Shown: piece by piece, positions 1 to 9,022 of the stretch
Numbering within the stretch: position 1 is the first letter of the stretch
How the letters are laid out: each line of letters begins with the position of its first letter
Origin: Chitinophagaceae bacterium
GTDB taxonomy: Bacteria; Bacteroidota; Bacteroidia; Chitinophagales; REEL01
Direction: 5' to 3'
Length of the DNA stretch: 49,318 nucleotides
NCBI GenBank assembly: GCA_007695095.1
Contig: REEL01000116.1
Span: forward strand, 1 to 49,318
Position numbers and translations under genes: made by a program
The notes under the pieces: model-generated
Told to the model about the DNA's origin: nothing
Seen by the model: the letters and a program-made list of their open reading frames with translations, nothing else
Database searches by the model: none

Positions 1-260
1 GGCAGAAAGACAGAATTATCGAAATGGCATGGGAAGACAGAACACCATTTGAGGCGATAGAAATACAATTTGGTCTTTCAGAAAAAAATGTCATTAAATT
101 TATGCGCTCCCAATTGAAAGCTTCTAGTTTTCGGATGTGGCGAACAAGAGTCAACGGCAGAAAATCAAAACATCTGTCTTGCAGAACTTTTACTGTTGGC
201 AGACATAAGTGCTCACTACAAAGACAAATTAGTGGCAATAAAATTTCTAAGCGCTTTTAA
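1..260 (+). CDS. TIGR03643/DUF2805-type small protein, 5' end missing
   Basis: The reading frame is open to the left edge (codons for QKDRIIE precede the first Met at 24), so the true start lies outside the window. The visible part reads IIEMAWEDRTPFEAI, then FRMWRTRVNGR, and ends in QISGNKISKRF. I recognise this pattern as the short TIGR03643/DUF2805 family of Bacteroidota and other bacteria, about 80-90 residues long and of unknown function. From memory, members often sit near cryptochrome/photolyase-type genes, but that neighbour would be outside the window. The helical, basic composition could suit nucleic-acid binding; this is inference only. Confidence 0.75.
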   Translation, partial: QKDRIIEMAWEDRTPFEAIEIQFGLSEKNVIKFMRSQLKASSFRMWRTRVNGRKSKHLSCRTFTVGRHKCSLQRQISGNKISKRF

Positions 261-374
261 ATAAAGTCTTTGTCAGACAATTTCTAATATTTTTTTATTT
301 GCAAATGCATTTTTGATTTTGCTTTTTGACAAATCATGCCCGGGTAGTATTATCTAAAAAACATCAGACTTTCT

Positions 375-382
375 TATTTTTG
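375..382 (+). promoter_or_regulatory. -7 element TATTTTTG upstream of carbonic anhydrase
   Basis: TATTTTTG matches the Bacteroidota -7 consensus TAnnTTTG and lies 41 bp before the ATG at 424. I see no TTG at the usual spacing upstream, so this rests on the -7 box alone. Confidence 0.4.
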
Positions 383-423
383 CCCAACAGAATAAATAGT
401 TTTATTCTAAAAGTTGAAAAATT

Positions 424-1029
424 ATGAGAGATATATTCAAGGGGGCAAAAGCTTTTCAGGAAATTGAATACCCTAAAAGGAAAAAGGTTTTTGATAAAAT
501 AAAAATAAATCAAAAGCCACATACATTATTTATAGGTTGCTCAGATTCCCGTATTAGTCCGGATATGATTACTCAGAGCTTGCCCGGGGAGCTGTTTGTC
601 GTCAGAAATATTGCTAATATAGTACCTCATTACGATATTAATGAGGCTTTTTTGGCAACAACATCTGCAATAGAATATGCCGTAGAAGTTTTGAATGTAA
701 AGAATATCATTGTCTGCGGACATTCTAAGTGTGGTGGATGCAAGGCTATGCACTCCGGTCAAAATTTGGATCATCTGCCGCATGTTAAAAAATGGATTGA
801 AATGTCATGCCACAATTCGCAGCAAGTAGATTTTGGAGATAAATTCAGTGCGGATTCTAAGGTAGAATTAAATAATGTTATCGAACAGCTTGATAAACTT
901 AAGACCTATCCGTTTATCAACGAAAAAATAGAAGAGAAAAAGCTTAAAATCTTCGGCTGGTATTATGATATAGGAGAGGGTAGTGTCTATAATTATGACA
1001 AAGAAGAGAAAGTCTTTAAAAGAATTTAA
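424..1029 (+). CDS. beta-class carbonic anhydrase
   Basis: Predicted to interconvert CO2 and bicarbonate in the cytoplasm. The zinc and active-site residues of the beta class are all present: CSDSR gives Cys39, Asp41 and Arg43, and GHSKCGG gives His100 and Cys103. GELFVVRNIAN and SAIEYAVEVL are further family blocks. At 201 residues it has the normal single-domain length, and there is no signal peptide. It stands alone between a promoter-like box and a bidirectional terminator, so it is probably monocistronic. Bicarbonate supply for carboxylases or pH control are likely roles, but the sequence does not choose between them. Confidence 0.93.
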   Translation: MRDIFKGAKAFQEIEYPKRKKVFDKIKINQKPHTLFIGCSDSRISPDMITQSLPGELFVVRNIANIVPHYDINEAFLATTSAIEYAVEVLNVKNIIVCGHSKCGGCKAMHSGQNLDHLPHVKKWIEMSCHNSQQVDFGDKFSADSKVELNNVIEQLDKLKTYPFINEKIEEKKLKIFGWYYDIGEGSVYNYDKEEKVFKRI

Positions 1030-1068
1030 TTTCTATACGGCCATTTTAAAAGATTACTAAAAAAGAAA

Positions 1069-1102
1069 AAGACTGTATTCACACTAATGTAAATACAGTC
1101 TT
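1069..1102. terminator. bidirectional intrinsic terminator
   Basis: AAGACTGTATT (1069-1079) and AATACAGTCTT (1092-1102) form a perfect 11-bp stem with a 12-nt loop. The A-rich left flank gives a U-tract for minus-strand transcripts. It sits between the convergent carbonic anhydrase and RRM genes and could serve both. Confidence 0.8.
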
Positions 1103-1129
1103 GAAAAATTAAATGCCTTTATATGCTAT

Positions 1130-1414
1130 TTAGTCTCTATTGTAACCGCCGCGGTCGCCATCAAAGTTTTCACGCTTTGGTCTCGCTTTGTTAACAATGA
1201 GCTTTCTTTCCATAAACTCAGTTTCGTGTAAAGATTCGATTGCCTCGTTTCCGGCATTCTCGTCTTCCATTTCAATAAAACCAAAACCCTTAGAACGCCC
1301 AGTGGCATTATCAGAGATGATTTTAACAGAACTAACAGTTCCAAATTCAGAAAACAAATCGCTAAGGTCATTTTCTCTAGCTCTATAGCTGAGATTTCCT
1401 ACATAAATTGTCAT
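1130..1414 (-). CDS. RRM-domain RNA-binding protein
   Basis: A single RNA-recognition motif fills most of this 94-residue protein. RNP2 is IYVGNL (residues 3-8) and RNP1 is KGFGFIEM (residues 42-49), with the aromatic residues that stack on RNA bases in place. A short basic, glycine-containing tail follows (about residues 78-94). Small single-RRM proteins like this are common in Bacteroidota and cyanobacteria, where some are cold-induced; it probably binds mRNA in the cytoplasm. A full promoter at 1514-1543 implies a 5' UTR of roughly 90 nt. Specific targets cannot be told from sequence. Confidence 0.92.
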   Translation of the reverse strand: MTIYVGNLSYRARENDLSDLFSEFGTVSSVKIISDNATGRSKGFGFIEMEDENAGNEAIESLHETEFMERKLIVNKARPKRENFDGDRGGYNRD

Positions 1415-1513
1415 TGGTAAAAAAAATTATAAAAGTGAAATAAAAAAATGTAATAATGTCTATTTTAAGTTGTAGCAGATAATATCTTTTAAAGCTAAAA
1501 TTTAGTTATATAA

Positions 1514-1543
1514 CAAAGTTAGTAATTTAGTATTTCTAAACAA
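1514..1543 (-). promoter_or_regulatory. Bacteroidota-type promoter of the RRM gene
   Basis: On the minus strand this reads TTG, 19 bases, TAACTTTG, an exact match to the -33/-7 pair of the Bacteroidota primary sigma factor. The expected start near 1507 lies about 93 nt before the ATG, leaving a long AT-rich leader. Confidence 0.75.
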
Positions 1544-1595
1544 ACTTTTTTGCAAATAAATTAAATAATAGGCTAATTCCATTTTGTTTTTGGTA

Positions 1596-2366
1596 TTAAA
1601 AATCAAGTTGCATGTGCACAGGGCAATGGTCTGAGTGTTTTACATCGCTCAGCATTTTGCAAGATTTTATTTTATTTTTTAAAGCATTTGAAACCGTCCA
1701 GTAATCAATTCTCCATCCTTTATTGTTATTTCTTGCATTTGCCCTGTAGCTCCACCATGAATATGCATCTTTTTCTTCAGGATTACAATACCTGAAGGCA
1801 TCTGTAAAGCCATTATCAAAAAAGGTATCCATCCAGGCTCTTTCTTCCGGTAAAAATCCGGATGATTTGGCATTTCTCACCGGATCGTGTATATCAACTG
1901 CACGATGACAAATATTAAAATCACCACCAACTATTAATCCTTTTCCGGATTTTTTTTCCAGGTTTTTAAGATAAGGCAATATATCTCTCAAAAAATCCAT
2001 TTTTATAGCTTGTCTGTGGTCACCACTGCTGCCTGACGGGAAGTAAATATTCAGCAAAATAAAGTCGGCAAACTCAGTTTCGAGTATGCGTCCTTCTGAA
2101 TCGTAAGCTGTAAGTCCGCTTTCTGTATTTACATTCAGGGGCGTTTGTTTAGTGAGTGTAGCCACACCACTGTATCCCTTTTTTTCGGCTGCTTTCCAAT
2201 AGACCTGATAACCCAGCTTTTTAAAGTCTTCTAAATCAATTTGGTCAGGAGTGGCTTTTACTTCCTGAAAACAAATTATATCAGCCGGATTTTCTTCTAT
2301 CCATTCAACAATCCCTTTTCTAAGGGCTGCCCGTATTCCGTTTATATTGTATGTTACTAATTTCAT
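1596..2366 (-). CDS. xth: exodeoxyribonuclease III
   Basis: A cytoplasmic DNA-repair enzyme of the EEP (Mg-dependent endonuclease/exonuclease/phosphatase) fold, expected to cut at abasic sites and trim 3' ends. The catalytic set is intact in the 256-residue protein: Asn7 (YNING), Glu35 (FQEVK), Tyr108, Asp149 and Asn151 (GGDFN), a WRIDYW block, and the terminal Asp246-His247 (SDH). The length is normal for the family. It starts 19 bp after gatA ends and is the last gene of the long minus-strand cluster, so it is probably co-transcribed. I see no clear terminator after it. Confidence 0.95.
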   Translation of the reverse strand: MKLVTYNINGIRAALRKGIVEWIEENPADIICFQEVKATPDQIDLEDFKKLGYQVYWKAAEKKGYSGVATLTKQTPLNVNTESGLTAYDSEGRILETEFADFILLNIYFPSGSSGDHRQAIKMDFLRDILPYLKNLEKKSGKGLIVGGDFNICHRAVDIHDPVRNAKSSGFLPEERAWMDTFFDNGFTDAFRYCNPEEKDAYSWWSYRANARNNNKGWRIDYWTVSNALKNKIKSCKMLSDVKHSDHCPVHMQLDF

Positions 2367-2385
2367 GCTTAAGTCTTGGAAAAAG

Positions 2386-3795
2386 TTAAAAATCTCTTGA
2401 AAAACTCAGCAGAGATGATTCATCAAATTTTTTACTCATTAGCTGCATCCCAAAAGGCATGCCATTGGAATGTACTCCGCAAGGTATGGAGATTGCCGGA
2501 AATCCGCATAAATTTGCCTGCACTGTAAATATATCAGATAGATACATAGTAACAGGGTCTTTAGTTTTTTCTCCTATTTCAAAGGCTGTGGTGGGTGTTG
2601 TAGGCGAAAGAATAAAATCAAAATCGGTATAAATTTCATTGGTAGCTTCAAGTATAAGCCTTCTGACTTTTTGCGCTTTTCCATAATAAGCATCGTAATA
2701 ACCGGCACTTAGGACAAATGTGCCCAGCATGATTCTTCTCTTCACTTCTTTACCAAAACCTTCTGAGCGGGTTTTTTTATATGTTGATTCCATATCAGTA
2801 GCATCCTGACTTCTATAACCATATTTTACGCCATCGTATCTTGATAAATTTGATGAAGCTTCGGCAGTTGTCAAAACATAGTAAGTCGGTACGAGATAAT
2901 CCAGATAAGGAAAAGATACAGCTTCTACAGTATGGCCGTCTGCTTTTAAAGAAGCAATTTTATCATTTAAATAAGTTTTAATTTCTTTATCTAAAGCCTC
3001 ATTCTCAATTACTTCTTTGAAGTATGCTATTTTATATTTTTTATCAGAAAGTTGGAATTGACTATACTTTTCAACATTTTTTTCACTAGAGGTTGCATCA
3101 TTTGGGTCTTTTCCGGAAATAACTTCCAATATGAGTGCCAAATCATCTACAGATTTTGCAAAAGGACCTATTTGGTCAAAAGAAGATGCAAATGCAATCA
3201 TTCCGTATCGGGAAACTCTTCCGTAAGAAGGCTTTAAACCATAAATTCCACAAAGAGAAGCGGGCTGCCTGATGGAGCCGCCTGTGTCAGTGCCTAAACT
3301 TGCATGACATAAATCAGCTTGAACAGCAACGGCAGAACCGCCACTGGAGCCACCGGGTACTTTATTAAGATCCAATGCGTTCAATACATTTCCAAAAGCT
3401 GAGTTTTCATTACTGGAACCCATTGCAAATTCATCACAATTGAGTCGCCCAATGATTATGGCATCTTCAGCTAATAGTTTTTCTATAACAGTAGCAGAAT
3501 AAATAGCCTCAAAGTTTTTTAGGATTTTAGAGGAAGCTTCCAGTTTATGGCCTTTATAACTGAGTATATCTTTAATTCCAAAGACAACTCCTGCCATTTT
3601 TCCGGCTGATTTGTCTTTTATTTTTTTATCGATGACTTCAGCACGGGCTATTGCTTCTTCAGAAAACACTTCGTTAAATGCATTTAAGTGTTTATTTTTT
3701 TCGATGTTTTGAAGAAAATAATTAACAATTTTTATGCAACTTATCTTTCCGGAATATAAATCCTTTTGAAGAGCAGAAATTTTAGTGTAGTTCAT
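2386..3795 (-). CDS. gatA: Asp-tRNA(Asn)/Glu-tRNA(Gln) amidotransferase subunit A
   Basis: The amidase subunit of GatCAB. It releases ammonia from glutamine or asparagine to convert Glu-tRNA(Gln) or Asp-tRNA(Asn). The Ser-cisSer-Lys triad is visible: Lys75 in GIKD, Ser150 in PGGSSGGS and Ser174 in DTGGS, numbered from the ATG at 3795. I chose that ATG over an upstream in-frame TTG at 3810 because MNYTKISALQKDL matches the usual GatA N-terminus. At 469 residues the protein is full length. gatB and gatC are not in the window. It follows tatA by about 60 bp in the same direction. Confidence 0.95.
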   Translation of the reverse strand: MNYTKISALQKDLYSGKISCIKIVNYFLQNIEKNKHLNAFNEVFSEEAIARAEVIDKKIKDKSAGKMAGVVFGIKDILSYKGHKLEASSKILKNFEAIYSATVIEKLLAEDAIIIGRLNCDEFAMGSSNENSAFGNVLNALDLNKVPGGSSGGSAVAVQADLCHASLGTDTGGSIRQPASLCGIYGLKPSYGRVSRYGMIAFASSFDQIGPFAKSVDDLALILEVISGKDPNDATSSEKNVEKYSQFQLSDKKYKIAYFKEVIENEALDKEIKTYLNDKIASLKADGHTVEAVSFPYLDYLVPTYYVLTTAEASSNLSRYDGVKYGYRSQDATDMESTYKKTRSEGFGKEVKRRIMLGTFVLSAGYYDAYYGKAQKVRRLILEATNEIYTDFDFILSPTTPTTAFEIGEKTKDPVTMYLSDIFTVQANLCGFPAISIPCGVHSNGMPFGMQLMSKKFDESSLLSFSRDF

Positions 3796-3855
3796 GTTGG
3801 ATGGAATCAAAAGTCAATTGAAAAATAGTTTTACAATGAAGGTCGGGAAAGCTTA

Positions 3856-4110
3856 TCATTCCTTTTTTTCATCTTTATCACTATCTTTATCCTTGTTTAT
3901 TGACTTGTTTTTTTTTTCCTTATCGGCTTCATCCATTCCTTCTTTCATTTCACTTTCCAGATTAGTTCGGGCATCATTAAATTCTCTGATGCCTTTTCCG
4001 ATGCCACGCATCAGTTCAGGAATTTTTCTACCGCCAAAAAGAAGTAGCACGACGAAAACGATTATGATCCACTCCCAGCCGCCCGGTAATCCAAATAAAA
4101 AGATATTCAT
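3856..4110 (-). CDS. tatA: twin-arginine translocase subunit TatA/TatE
   Basis: This 84-residue protein has one N-terminal membrane helix (about residues 12-26), a short hinge containing FGGRKIPEL, an amphipathic helix with the GIGKGIREF pattern, and a highly charged Lys/Asp/Glu tail. That is the TatA design. TatA polymerises to form the route by which folded proteins cross the inner membrane. TatB is less likely because the hinge and the short length fit TatA/E. tatC is not in the window. It lies 35 bp after the EnvC-like gene and before gatA, in the same direction. Confidence 0.92.
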   Translation of the reverse strand: MNIFLFGLPGGWEWIIIVFVVLLLFGGRKIPELMRGIGKGIREFNDARTNLESEMKEGMDEADKEKKNKSINKDKDSDKDEKKE

Positions 4111-4145
4111 GAGTTATGTATTTAAATATAGTGCGAAATTACGGT

Positions 4146-5384
4146 TTATTGACTTAATAACCATAAAGCAGGATTGAGTTTTTTAGTTCCCTGCCAAATT
4201 TCTAAATGTATTTCAGTTTTATCTTCAGAGCTATCAGTATAAACGATGCCTAAACGTTCACCTGTTCTTATTTCTTGTCCTGATTTAACAAAAACTTCAC
4301 GGAGATTTGAATAAACAGTGAAATATTCACCATGCCGGACAATGATGGCATTTTGAAAACTTGGGTTATAAATCACACTGGAAATTCTCCCGTTAAAGAG
4401 CGCTCTGACTTCAGCATTTTCTTCCGTGCGAATGTTTATTCCATTATTTGTTATTTGAACACCTCTTAATACGGGGTGTGGATGTGTGCCGAAAGAAGAT
4501 GTAACCACTCCTCTTTGCACCGGCCAGGGCAGTTTTCCCATATTGCTGGCAAAATCAGCTGAGAGCCGGGCTGCCTCGGGAGTCAGGCTTAAGACATTTC
4601 CGTCTTGTCTTTGTTGTGCTTCGGCAGCTCTTCTGCGGGCTTCTTCAATTTCCCGCTTAATGATATCTTCAATTGCTTTATTTAATCGTTCTGCTGTTTG
4701 TTGCTTTTGATTAATTTCTCTTTGAAGTTCTCTTTCCTGAGTTCTTAATTGATTAACTAAACGGTCGTGTTGGTTTCTCTCGTTAGATAATTGTTGCTTT
4801 TGTTGATTTTCCTGCTGAAGTAAATCGCTTTTTTCTGCGCGCACTTCACTGATTTCTTCAACACGTTTATTTAAGGAAAGTCTGGTGTCTTCAATTAAAC
4901 CTGCTTGTTTTTTCCTGAAATCTGTAATCTCTCTGATGTAACGGGCTCTTGAAATTGACTTATTGAAGTCTTCCGCCGCAAAAATATACATGATTTGATT
5001 TAGGGATGAGCGGTTGCGGTATGCAAAAACGATTAATTGCGCATATTCTTCGCGTATACTTTCCAGATCTCTCTCTAAAGAGCTTATTACTTTATTGATT
5101 TCTTCAGATTTGTCATCCAGGAGGTTTAAATCCCGGGAGATATTCTGCATTAATTCTTCGCGAATCTGGATTTGACGATTTAATGTTTCCAATTCCTGGA
5201 GAGACTCCGTACGCGTTTGACGGGTTTGCTCAAGCATTTGCTGGGTAAGCTTAATTTCTTCCATTAGCTTACCTCTCTGCTTTTCCAGCTCAGATCTGCT
5301 TTGTGCATTACTTTCAAAAGATGCCAGAAAAAGCAGGCCCCCTAAAAGTAAAATTATGGCTGATATTTTATTCAACTCTTTCAT
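4146..5384 (-). CDS. EnvC-like murein hydrolase activator (degenerate LytM/M23)
   Basis: A secreted 412-residue protein with a signal peptide (about 1-28), a long Gln/Glu/Arg-rich coiled coil (about 29-265) and a C-terminal LytM/M23 domain (about 285-412). The metal-binding motifs of active M23 peptidases are not kept. The HxxxD site reads NNGINI, and the HxH site reads YSNLR; only the IHLEI histidine remains. This matches EnvC-type proteins, which activate amidases rather than cut peptidoglycan themselves. Its start overlaps the DUF4292 gene by 17 bp, so the two are probably translationally coupled. Confidence 0.88.
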   Translation of the reverse strand: MKELNKISAIILLLGGLLFLASFESNAQSRSELEKQRGKLMEEIKLTQQMLEQTRQTRTESLQELETLNRQIQIREELMQNISRDLNLLDDKSEEINKVISSLERDLESIREEYAQLIVFAYRNRSSLNQIMYIFAAEDFNKSISRARYIREITDFRKKQAGLIEDTRLSLNKRVEEISEVRAEKSDLLQQENQQKQQLSNERNQHDRLVNQLRTQERELQREINQKQQTAERLNKAIEDIIKREIEEARRRAAEAQQRQDGNVLSLTPEAARLSADFASNMGKLPWPVQRGVVTSSFGTHPHPVLRGVQITNNGINIRTEENAEVRALFNGRISSVIYNPSFQNAIIVRHGEYFTVYSNLREVFVKSGQEIRTGERLGIVYTDSSEDKTEIHLEIWQGTKKLNPALWLLSQ

Positions 5385-6135
5385 AATTGTCGCTCACCCG
5401 AAATGGGAATGTTAAATCTTCGTCAAAGGTAATACGATTTAGGTTGAAATCTATTTTTAATCCATTTTCCGGGAATTCAAATTTTCTGCCAAAGGCTATG
5501 TGATTATTTTGAACAATCTGAAAATCCTTCATTTCGACAGTCATGCCCCTGTTAGATACTAAGTCTATCATGCTGGAATGATGTATTAAAAAGTTACCCG
5601 GTTCTACCCAATAATAAGATTCAATATATGGTGATTGGGATTTTAAACGGTGATAACGTTCGTCATGACTTGATTCCCAACGGTCGTCAGAATTATCCAT
5701 AAAGACATTTCCGGCAAGTAAATCAGCCAATAAGTTTATATCTACTGAAAAGGGAACAAAAGTCTCCAGAAATTTAAAAGGCTTTTGAGTGTATTTACGG
5801 TTTAGGCGATCAATTACCTTTACTGTGTCTGAAGTTATCAAAACTCTGGCTGCCTCAACCCCAAGCGGACCGGTTATGCTTGCCCAAATTATGCTATCCC
5901 TTTTTGTTCTCAGGTTTAAGGTAAAGTTTTGGCTTTCATTTTTAGTCTCTGTACTAACTCTTGCCCGCAAAGAATAAGAATCATATTGGGGCAATTTTTC
6001 TTTTACATTATTTCTTAAACTATCGGCGGATAGCTCAGTAGTTATTTCTGTTTCAGGCAGAGCAACCTCTTTTTTGCTTTTACAGGAAAAAAGGATAATA
6101 AATGAGGCTAAGACTAAAATCAGGCTATTCTTCAT
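5368..6135 (-). CDS. DUF4292-family lipoprotein
   Basis: A 255-residue predicted lipoprotein with a lipobox ending at Cys18 (ILFSC). The rest is beta-rich, with LNLRTKRDSIIWASI and a GVEAARVLIT block that I recognise from DUF4292, a family thought to have a LolA/LolB-like fold. Function is unproven; binding of a lipid or lipoprotein at the inner face of the outer membrane would suit the fold. It overlaps the TPR gene upstream (11 bp) and the EnvC-like gene downstream (17 bp), so all three are probably made together. This trio is a recurring Bacteroidota arrangement as far as I recall. Confidence 0.82.
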   Translation of the reverse strand: MKNSLILVLASFIILFSCKSKKEVALPETEITTELSADSLRNNVKEKLPQYDSYSLRARVSTETKNESQNFTLNLRTKRDSIIWASITGPLGVEAARVLITSDTVKVIDRLNRKYTQKPFKFLETFVPFSVDINLLADLLAGNVFMDNSDDRWESSHDERYHRLKSQSPYIESYYWVEPGNFLIHHSSMIDLVSNRGMTVEMKDFQIVQNNHIAFGRKFEFPENGLKIDFNLNRITFDEDLTFPFRVSDNYERVE

Positions 6136-7894
6136 AGAGCGTTCTGTCCTCTATTTTTTTACCGATAATATCTGACTCCAAACCTAAGTTTTTGGCTTTT
6201 TGCCAATATTTTACTGCCAACTCCAGCTCCCCTAATTTATAAAGTATGTCTCCATAATGGTCAAGTATCACTGCACTTTCATCACCTCCGTGCTCCAAAG
6301 CTTTTTCTATCCATTTTTTTGCTTCTTTATAATTGCCTTTTTTATACATTATCCAGGCATATGTATCTAAAAAAGCTTCGTTGTTTTCAATGAGTTCGTT
6401 AGATCTTCTGGACATTTTTTCAGCTCTTTCTAAATCTTTGTTTCTAATGCTCAGATTGTAACTGTAGTTATTTAAAACAAAAGCATTTTCAGGATTTAAC
6501 TCGAGAGAACGTTCATAAGCAATATCTGATTTTGAATATTCTTCTAATGTTGAGTAAACGTCTCCGAGCGAACCATACATTTGGGATTGCAACTGCGGAT
6601 TTCCGTAAGCTATCATTGCACCCTCTTCTAATATAGATGCAGCTGCTTCATATTCATCCAGTTGTATTTTTGCAATACCATTAAAGAAATAAGAAATCGC
6701 CTGATTTGGGAAGTATTCAATTGCTTCAGCGGAGTAATACTTTAATGAATCAAAATTTTGTTTATCGGAAAGGATGAATAGTATTTGCTGCCAAACCATA
6801 AAGACACTTTTGTCATAGTCAAGGGTTTTTATGTACATTTCCAATGCTTCATCAACCATATCTGCCTGGTAAAGTAGGTCGGCATAAACTGCATAAGCTT
6901 TGGCTTCTTCCGGATGCACTTTTTTTGTTATTTCGGCTAATTCAAGCGCTTCATTTTTTTTAATGCTGTCCTGCATACTTTCAATGTAAGTAACTAAGAC
7001 ACCAACTTTTGGATCTATTTCTAAGTCAGGATTTTCAAAACCTTTTTTTAGATATTTTATATAATTTTCACGGTCTTCCAATTGAAGAAAAGCATTTGCC
7101 ATGGATAAAATAGCATACGGGTTATTTGGTTTGTTTTCTAAAAGTCTTTGATAGACTTTAATAGCCATGTGATACATATCATTAGCTTCATAAAGTTCAG
7201 CTAAAAGCCCGTAGTATCTAATGTCATTTGGGAACTGCTTTATTAAGTTTTCCAGTTCTTCTGCTGCTTTTTCAAACTGACCAAGACGAATATAAATTTG
7301 ACGTTTTTGAAGTGCTATCTCTTCATCAAATCCTGTTCTGCTTTCAATTTCATTGTACACTTCTATTGCTTTTTCATATTCCTTAAGCTGGGTGTACATA
7401 AAAGCCAGATCAAAATATACCTCAATAAAGTTTTCATCCAGTTCGATGGCTCTTTCATACAGTTTTGCGGCTGCGGAATATTCTCTTAAAACAGCTTTTA
7501 ATTCTGCATAAAAAATAACATACCATTTGTTATTCGGAGATATTTTAATGGCTTCTTTTATCTGGTTTTCAGAATCTTCCATCATCTCCATAGCATAGAA
7601 AATGCGAGCCAACTCAAAACGAGCGGCATCATTATTGGGGTCTAATCTGACAGCTTGTCTGTAAAGCCTCAATGCCTCTTCATAATCTTCGAGCATTCTT
7701 GCCTTTACGGCATCAATAATGGTTCTTTGAGATTGTACCTGACGGGAAATAGAAACTTCGCTTGTTTCAACAATTTCATCTCCATCAAATTCTATAGTTG
7801 ATTCTCTGGCTCCGGTACAAGCTGTGAAGGCAAAAACGAGTACTACAAATAGCTTATAAATTGATATGGGTAAAAAAGAATTTAATTTCAGCAT
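6125..7894 (-). CDS. TPR-repeat lipoprotein
   Basis: A 589-residue protein with a hydrophobic N-terminus and lipobox ending at Cys26 (FTAC). About a dozen tetratricopeptide-like repeats follow from about residue 58 to the end; examples contain LYRQAVRLDPNND, LYERAIELDEN and AYERSLELNPEN. It is probably anchored in the outer membrane facing the periplasm and acts as a protein-binding scaffold. No enzymatic domain is visible. It leads the overlapping TPR-DUF4292-EnvC trio, which suggests a shared envelope or wall-remodelling job. The partner is not identifiable from sequence. Confidence 0.88.
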   Translation of the reverse strand: MLKLNSFLPISIYKLFVVLVFAFTACTGARESTIEFDGDEIVETSEVSISRQVQSQRTIIDAVKARMLEDYEEALRLYRQAVRLDPNNDAARFELARIFYAMEMMEDSENQIKEAIKISPNNKWYVIFYAELKAVLREYSAAAKLYERAIELDENFIEVYFDLAFMYTQLKEYEKAIEVYNEIESRTGFDEEIALQKRQIYIRLGQFEKAAEELENLIKQFPNDIRYYGLLAELYEANDMYHMAIKVYQRLLENKPNNPYAILSMANAFLQLEDRENYIKYLKKGFENPDLEIDPKVGVLVTYIESMQDSIKKNEALELAEITKKVHPEEAKAYAVYADLLYQADMVDEALEMYIKTLDYDKSVFMVWQQILFILSDKQNFDSLKYYSAEAIEYFPNQAISYFFNGIAKIQLDEYEAAASILEEGAMIAYGNPQLQSQMYGSLGDVYSTLEEYSKSDIAYERSLELNPENAFVLNNYSYNLSIRNKDLERAEKMSRRSNELIENNEAFLDTYAWIMYKKGNYKEAKKWIEKALEHGGDESAVILDHYGDILYKLGELELAVKYWQKAKNLGLESDIIGKKIEDRTLYEE

Positions 7895-8000
7895 GTGTTT
7901 TTAGTTTGGACGAAACAAGCTAAATCATAACGTTTCGGACTCAGTTTTGTTATTAACCCTTTTTATTTATGAAGACAAAAAAAGGTTTGTAAATGTAAAT

Positions 8001-9011
8001 TTAATCTTTTTTATGATTATAATCTCCAATGCTTAAGTCTTTGGCTGCTGAAATAATAGAAGTGTTATTCCCAATCATAGAATTATCAATTACATTTCCT
8101 TCTATTTCGGACTCTGTTTGTATGATAGAATTAGAAATTACTGACTTACGAATAACTGTATTTTCACCTATTGAAACGCCAGGTCCGATAACGGAATTTT
8201 CTATTTTAACACCTTTAGCAAGGTAGCAAGGTTCAATTATAGTTGAATTTTTAATGATAGCACCTGCGTCAATCATTGATTTGCCTTTTTTCATATCGTG
8301 GTGCAAAACTCTTCCGTTTGTTTGGACGGTTGCATCTTTATTTCCGCAGTCCATCCATTCCGTAACTTCTCCGGGAATTAACTTAATGCCTTTGTTTTTC
8401 ATATTCTCCAGGGCATTGGTGATTTGATATTCTCCTTTATCTTTAATATCATTATCTATCAAAAAGTTTAACTCATTTTTAAGATTTTCACCGTCTTTGA
8501 AAAAATAAATTCCGATGATAGCCAGGTCAGAAACAAAAGTTTCCGGTTTTTCAATAAAATCAGTAATCATGCCGCTTTTATCTAATTTCACAACTCCAAA
8601 GCTGGAAGGATTTTCAACCTTGTGTACCCAAATGATACCATCCTGAGAAGTGTCCATTTTAAAATCAGTACGAAAGAGCGTATCTGCAAAAGCAACCACA
8701 ACCGGTCCGCTTAATATTTTTTTAGCGCAAAGTATAGCATGTGCTGTTCCTAAAGGCTCATCCTGATAAAAAATATGTCCTTTTGCACCCATTTTTTCAG
8801 CAATAGCCAGTAATTTGTTTTCTGTTTCAGTTCCAAAATCTCCAATGATGAAACCGATATTTTCTATTTTTTGATCGACTACATCTGTAATGTCTTCCAC
8901 TAACCTCTGTACAATAGGCTTACCTCCAACCGGGATAAGGGGTTTCGGAATAGTAAGTGTATGAGGTCTCATTCTTTTTCCCATACCTGCCATTGGAATA
9001 ACTATATTCAT
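8001..9011 (-). CDS. sugar-phosphate nucleotidyltransferase with left-handed beta-helix domain
   Basis: This 336-residue cytoplasmic enzyme has the nucleotidyltransferase signature near its start (MAGMGKRMRPHT, then PKPLIPVGGKP). A DTLF motif near residue 110 and FIEKP support substrate and metal binding. From about residue 240 a hexapeptide-repeat region with many Ile/Val and Asn/Gly turns forms a left-handed beta-helix. It should activate a sugar-1-phosphate with NTP for cell-surface polysaccharide. Glucose-1-phosphate thymidylyl- and mannose-1-phosphate guanylyltransferase are both possible, and sequence alone does not decide. It starts 11 bp after dut. Confidence 0.88.
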   Translation of the reverse strand: MNIVIPMAGMGKRMRPHTLTIPKPLIPVGGKPIVQRLVEDITDVVDQKIENIGFIIGDFGTETENKLLAIAEKMGAKGHIFYQDEPLGTAHAILCAKKILSGPVVVAFADTLFRTDFKMDTSQDGIIWVHKVENPSSFGVVKLDKSGMITDFIEKPETFVSDLAIIGIYFFKDGENLKNELNFLIDNDIKDKGEYQITNALENMKNKGIKLIPGEVTEWMDCGNKDATVQTNGRVLHHDMKKGKSMIDAGAIIKNSTIIEPCYLAKGVKIENSVIGPGVSIGENTVIRKSVISNSIIQTESEIEGNVIDNSMIGNNTSIISAAKDLSIGDYNHKKD

Positions 9012-9022
9012 AACTACGTATT

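Noticed and set aside
3794-4177. Plus-strand ORF of 127 codons over tatA
   Set aside because: It lies opposite tatA, whose membrane helix and FGGRKIPEL motif are clear; the plus-strand reading has no recognisable domain.
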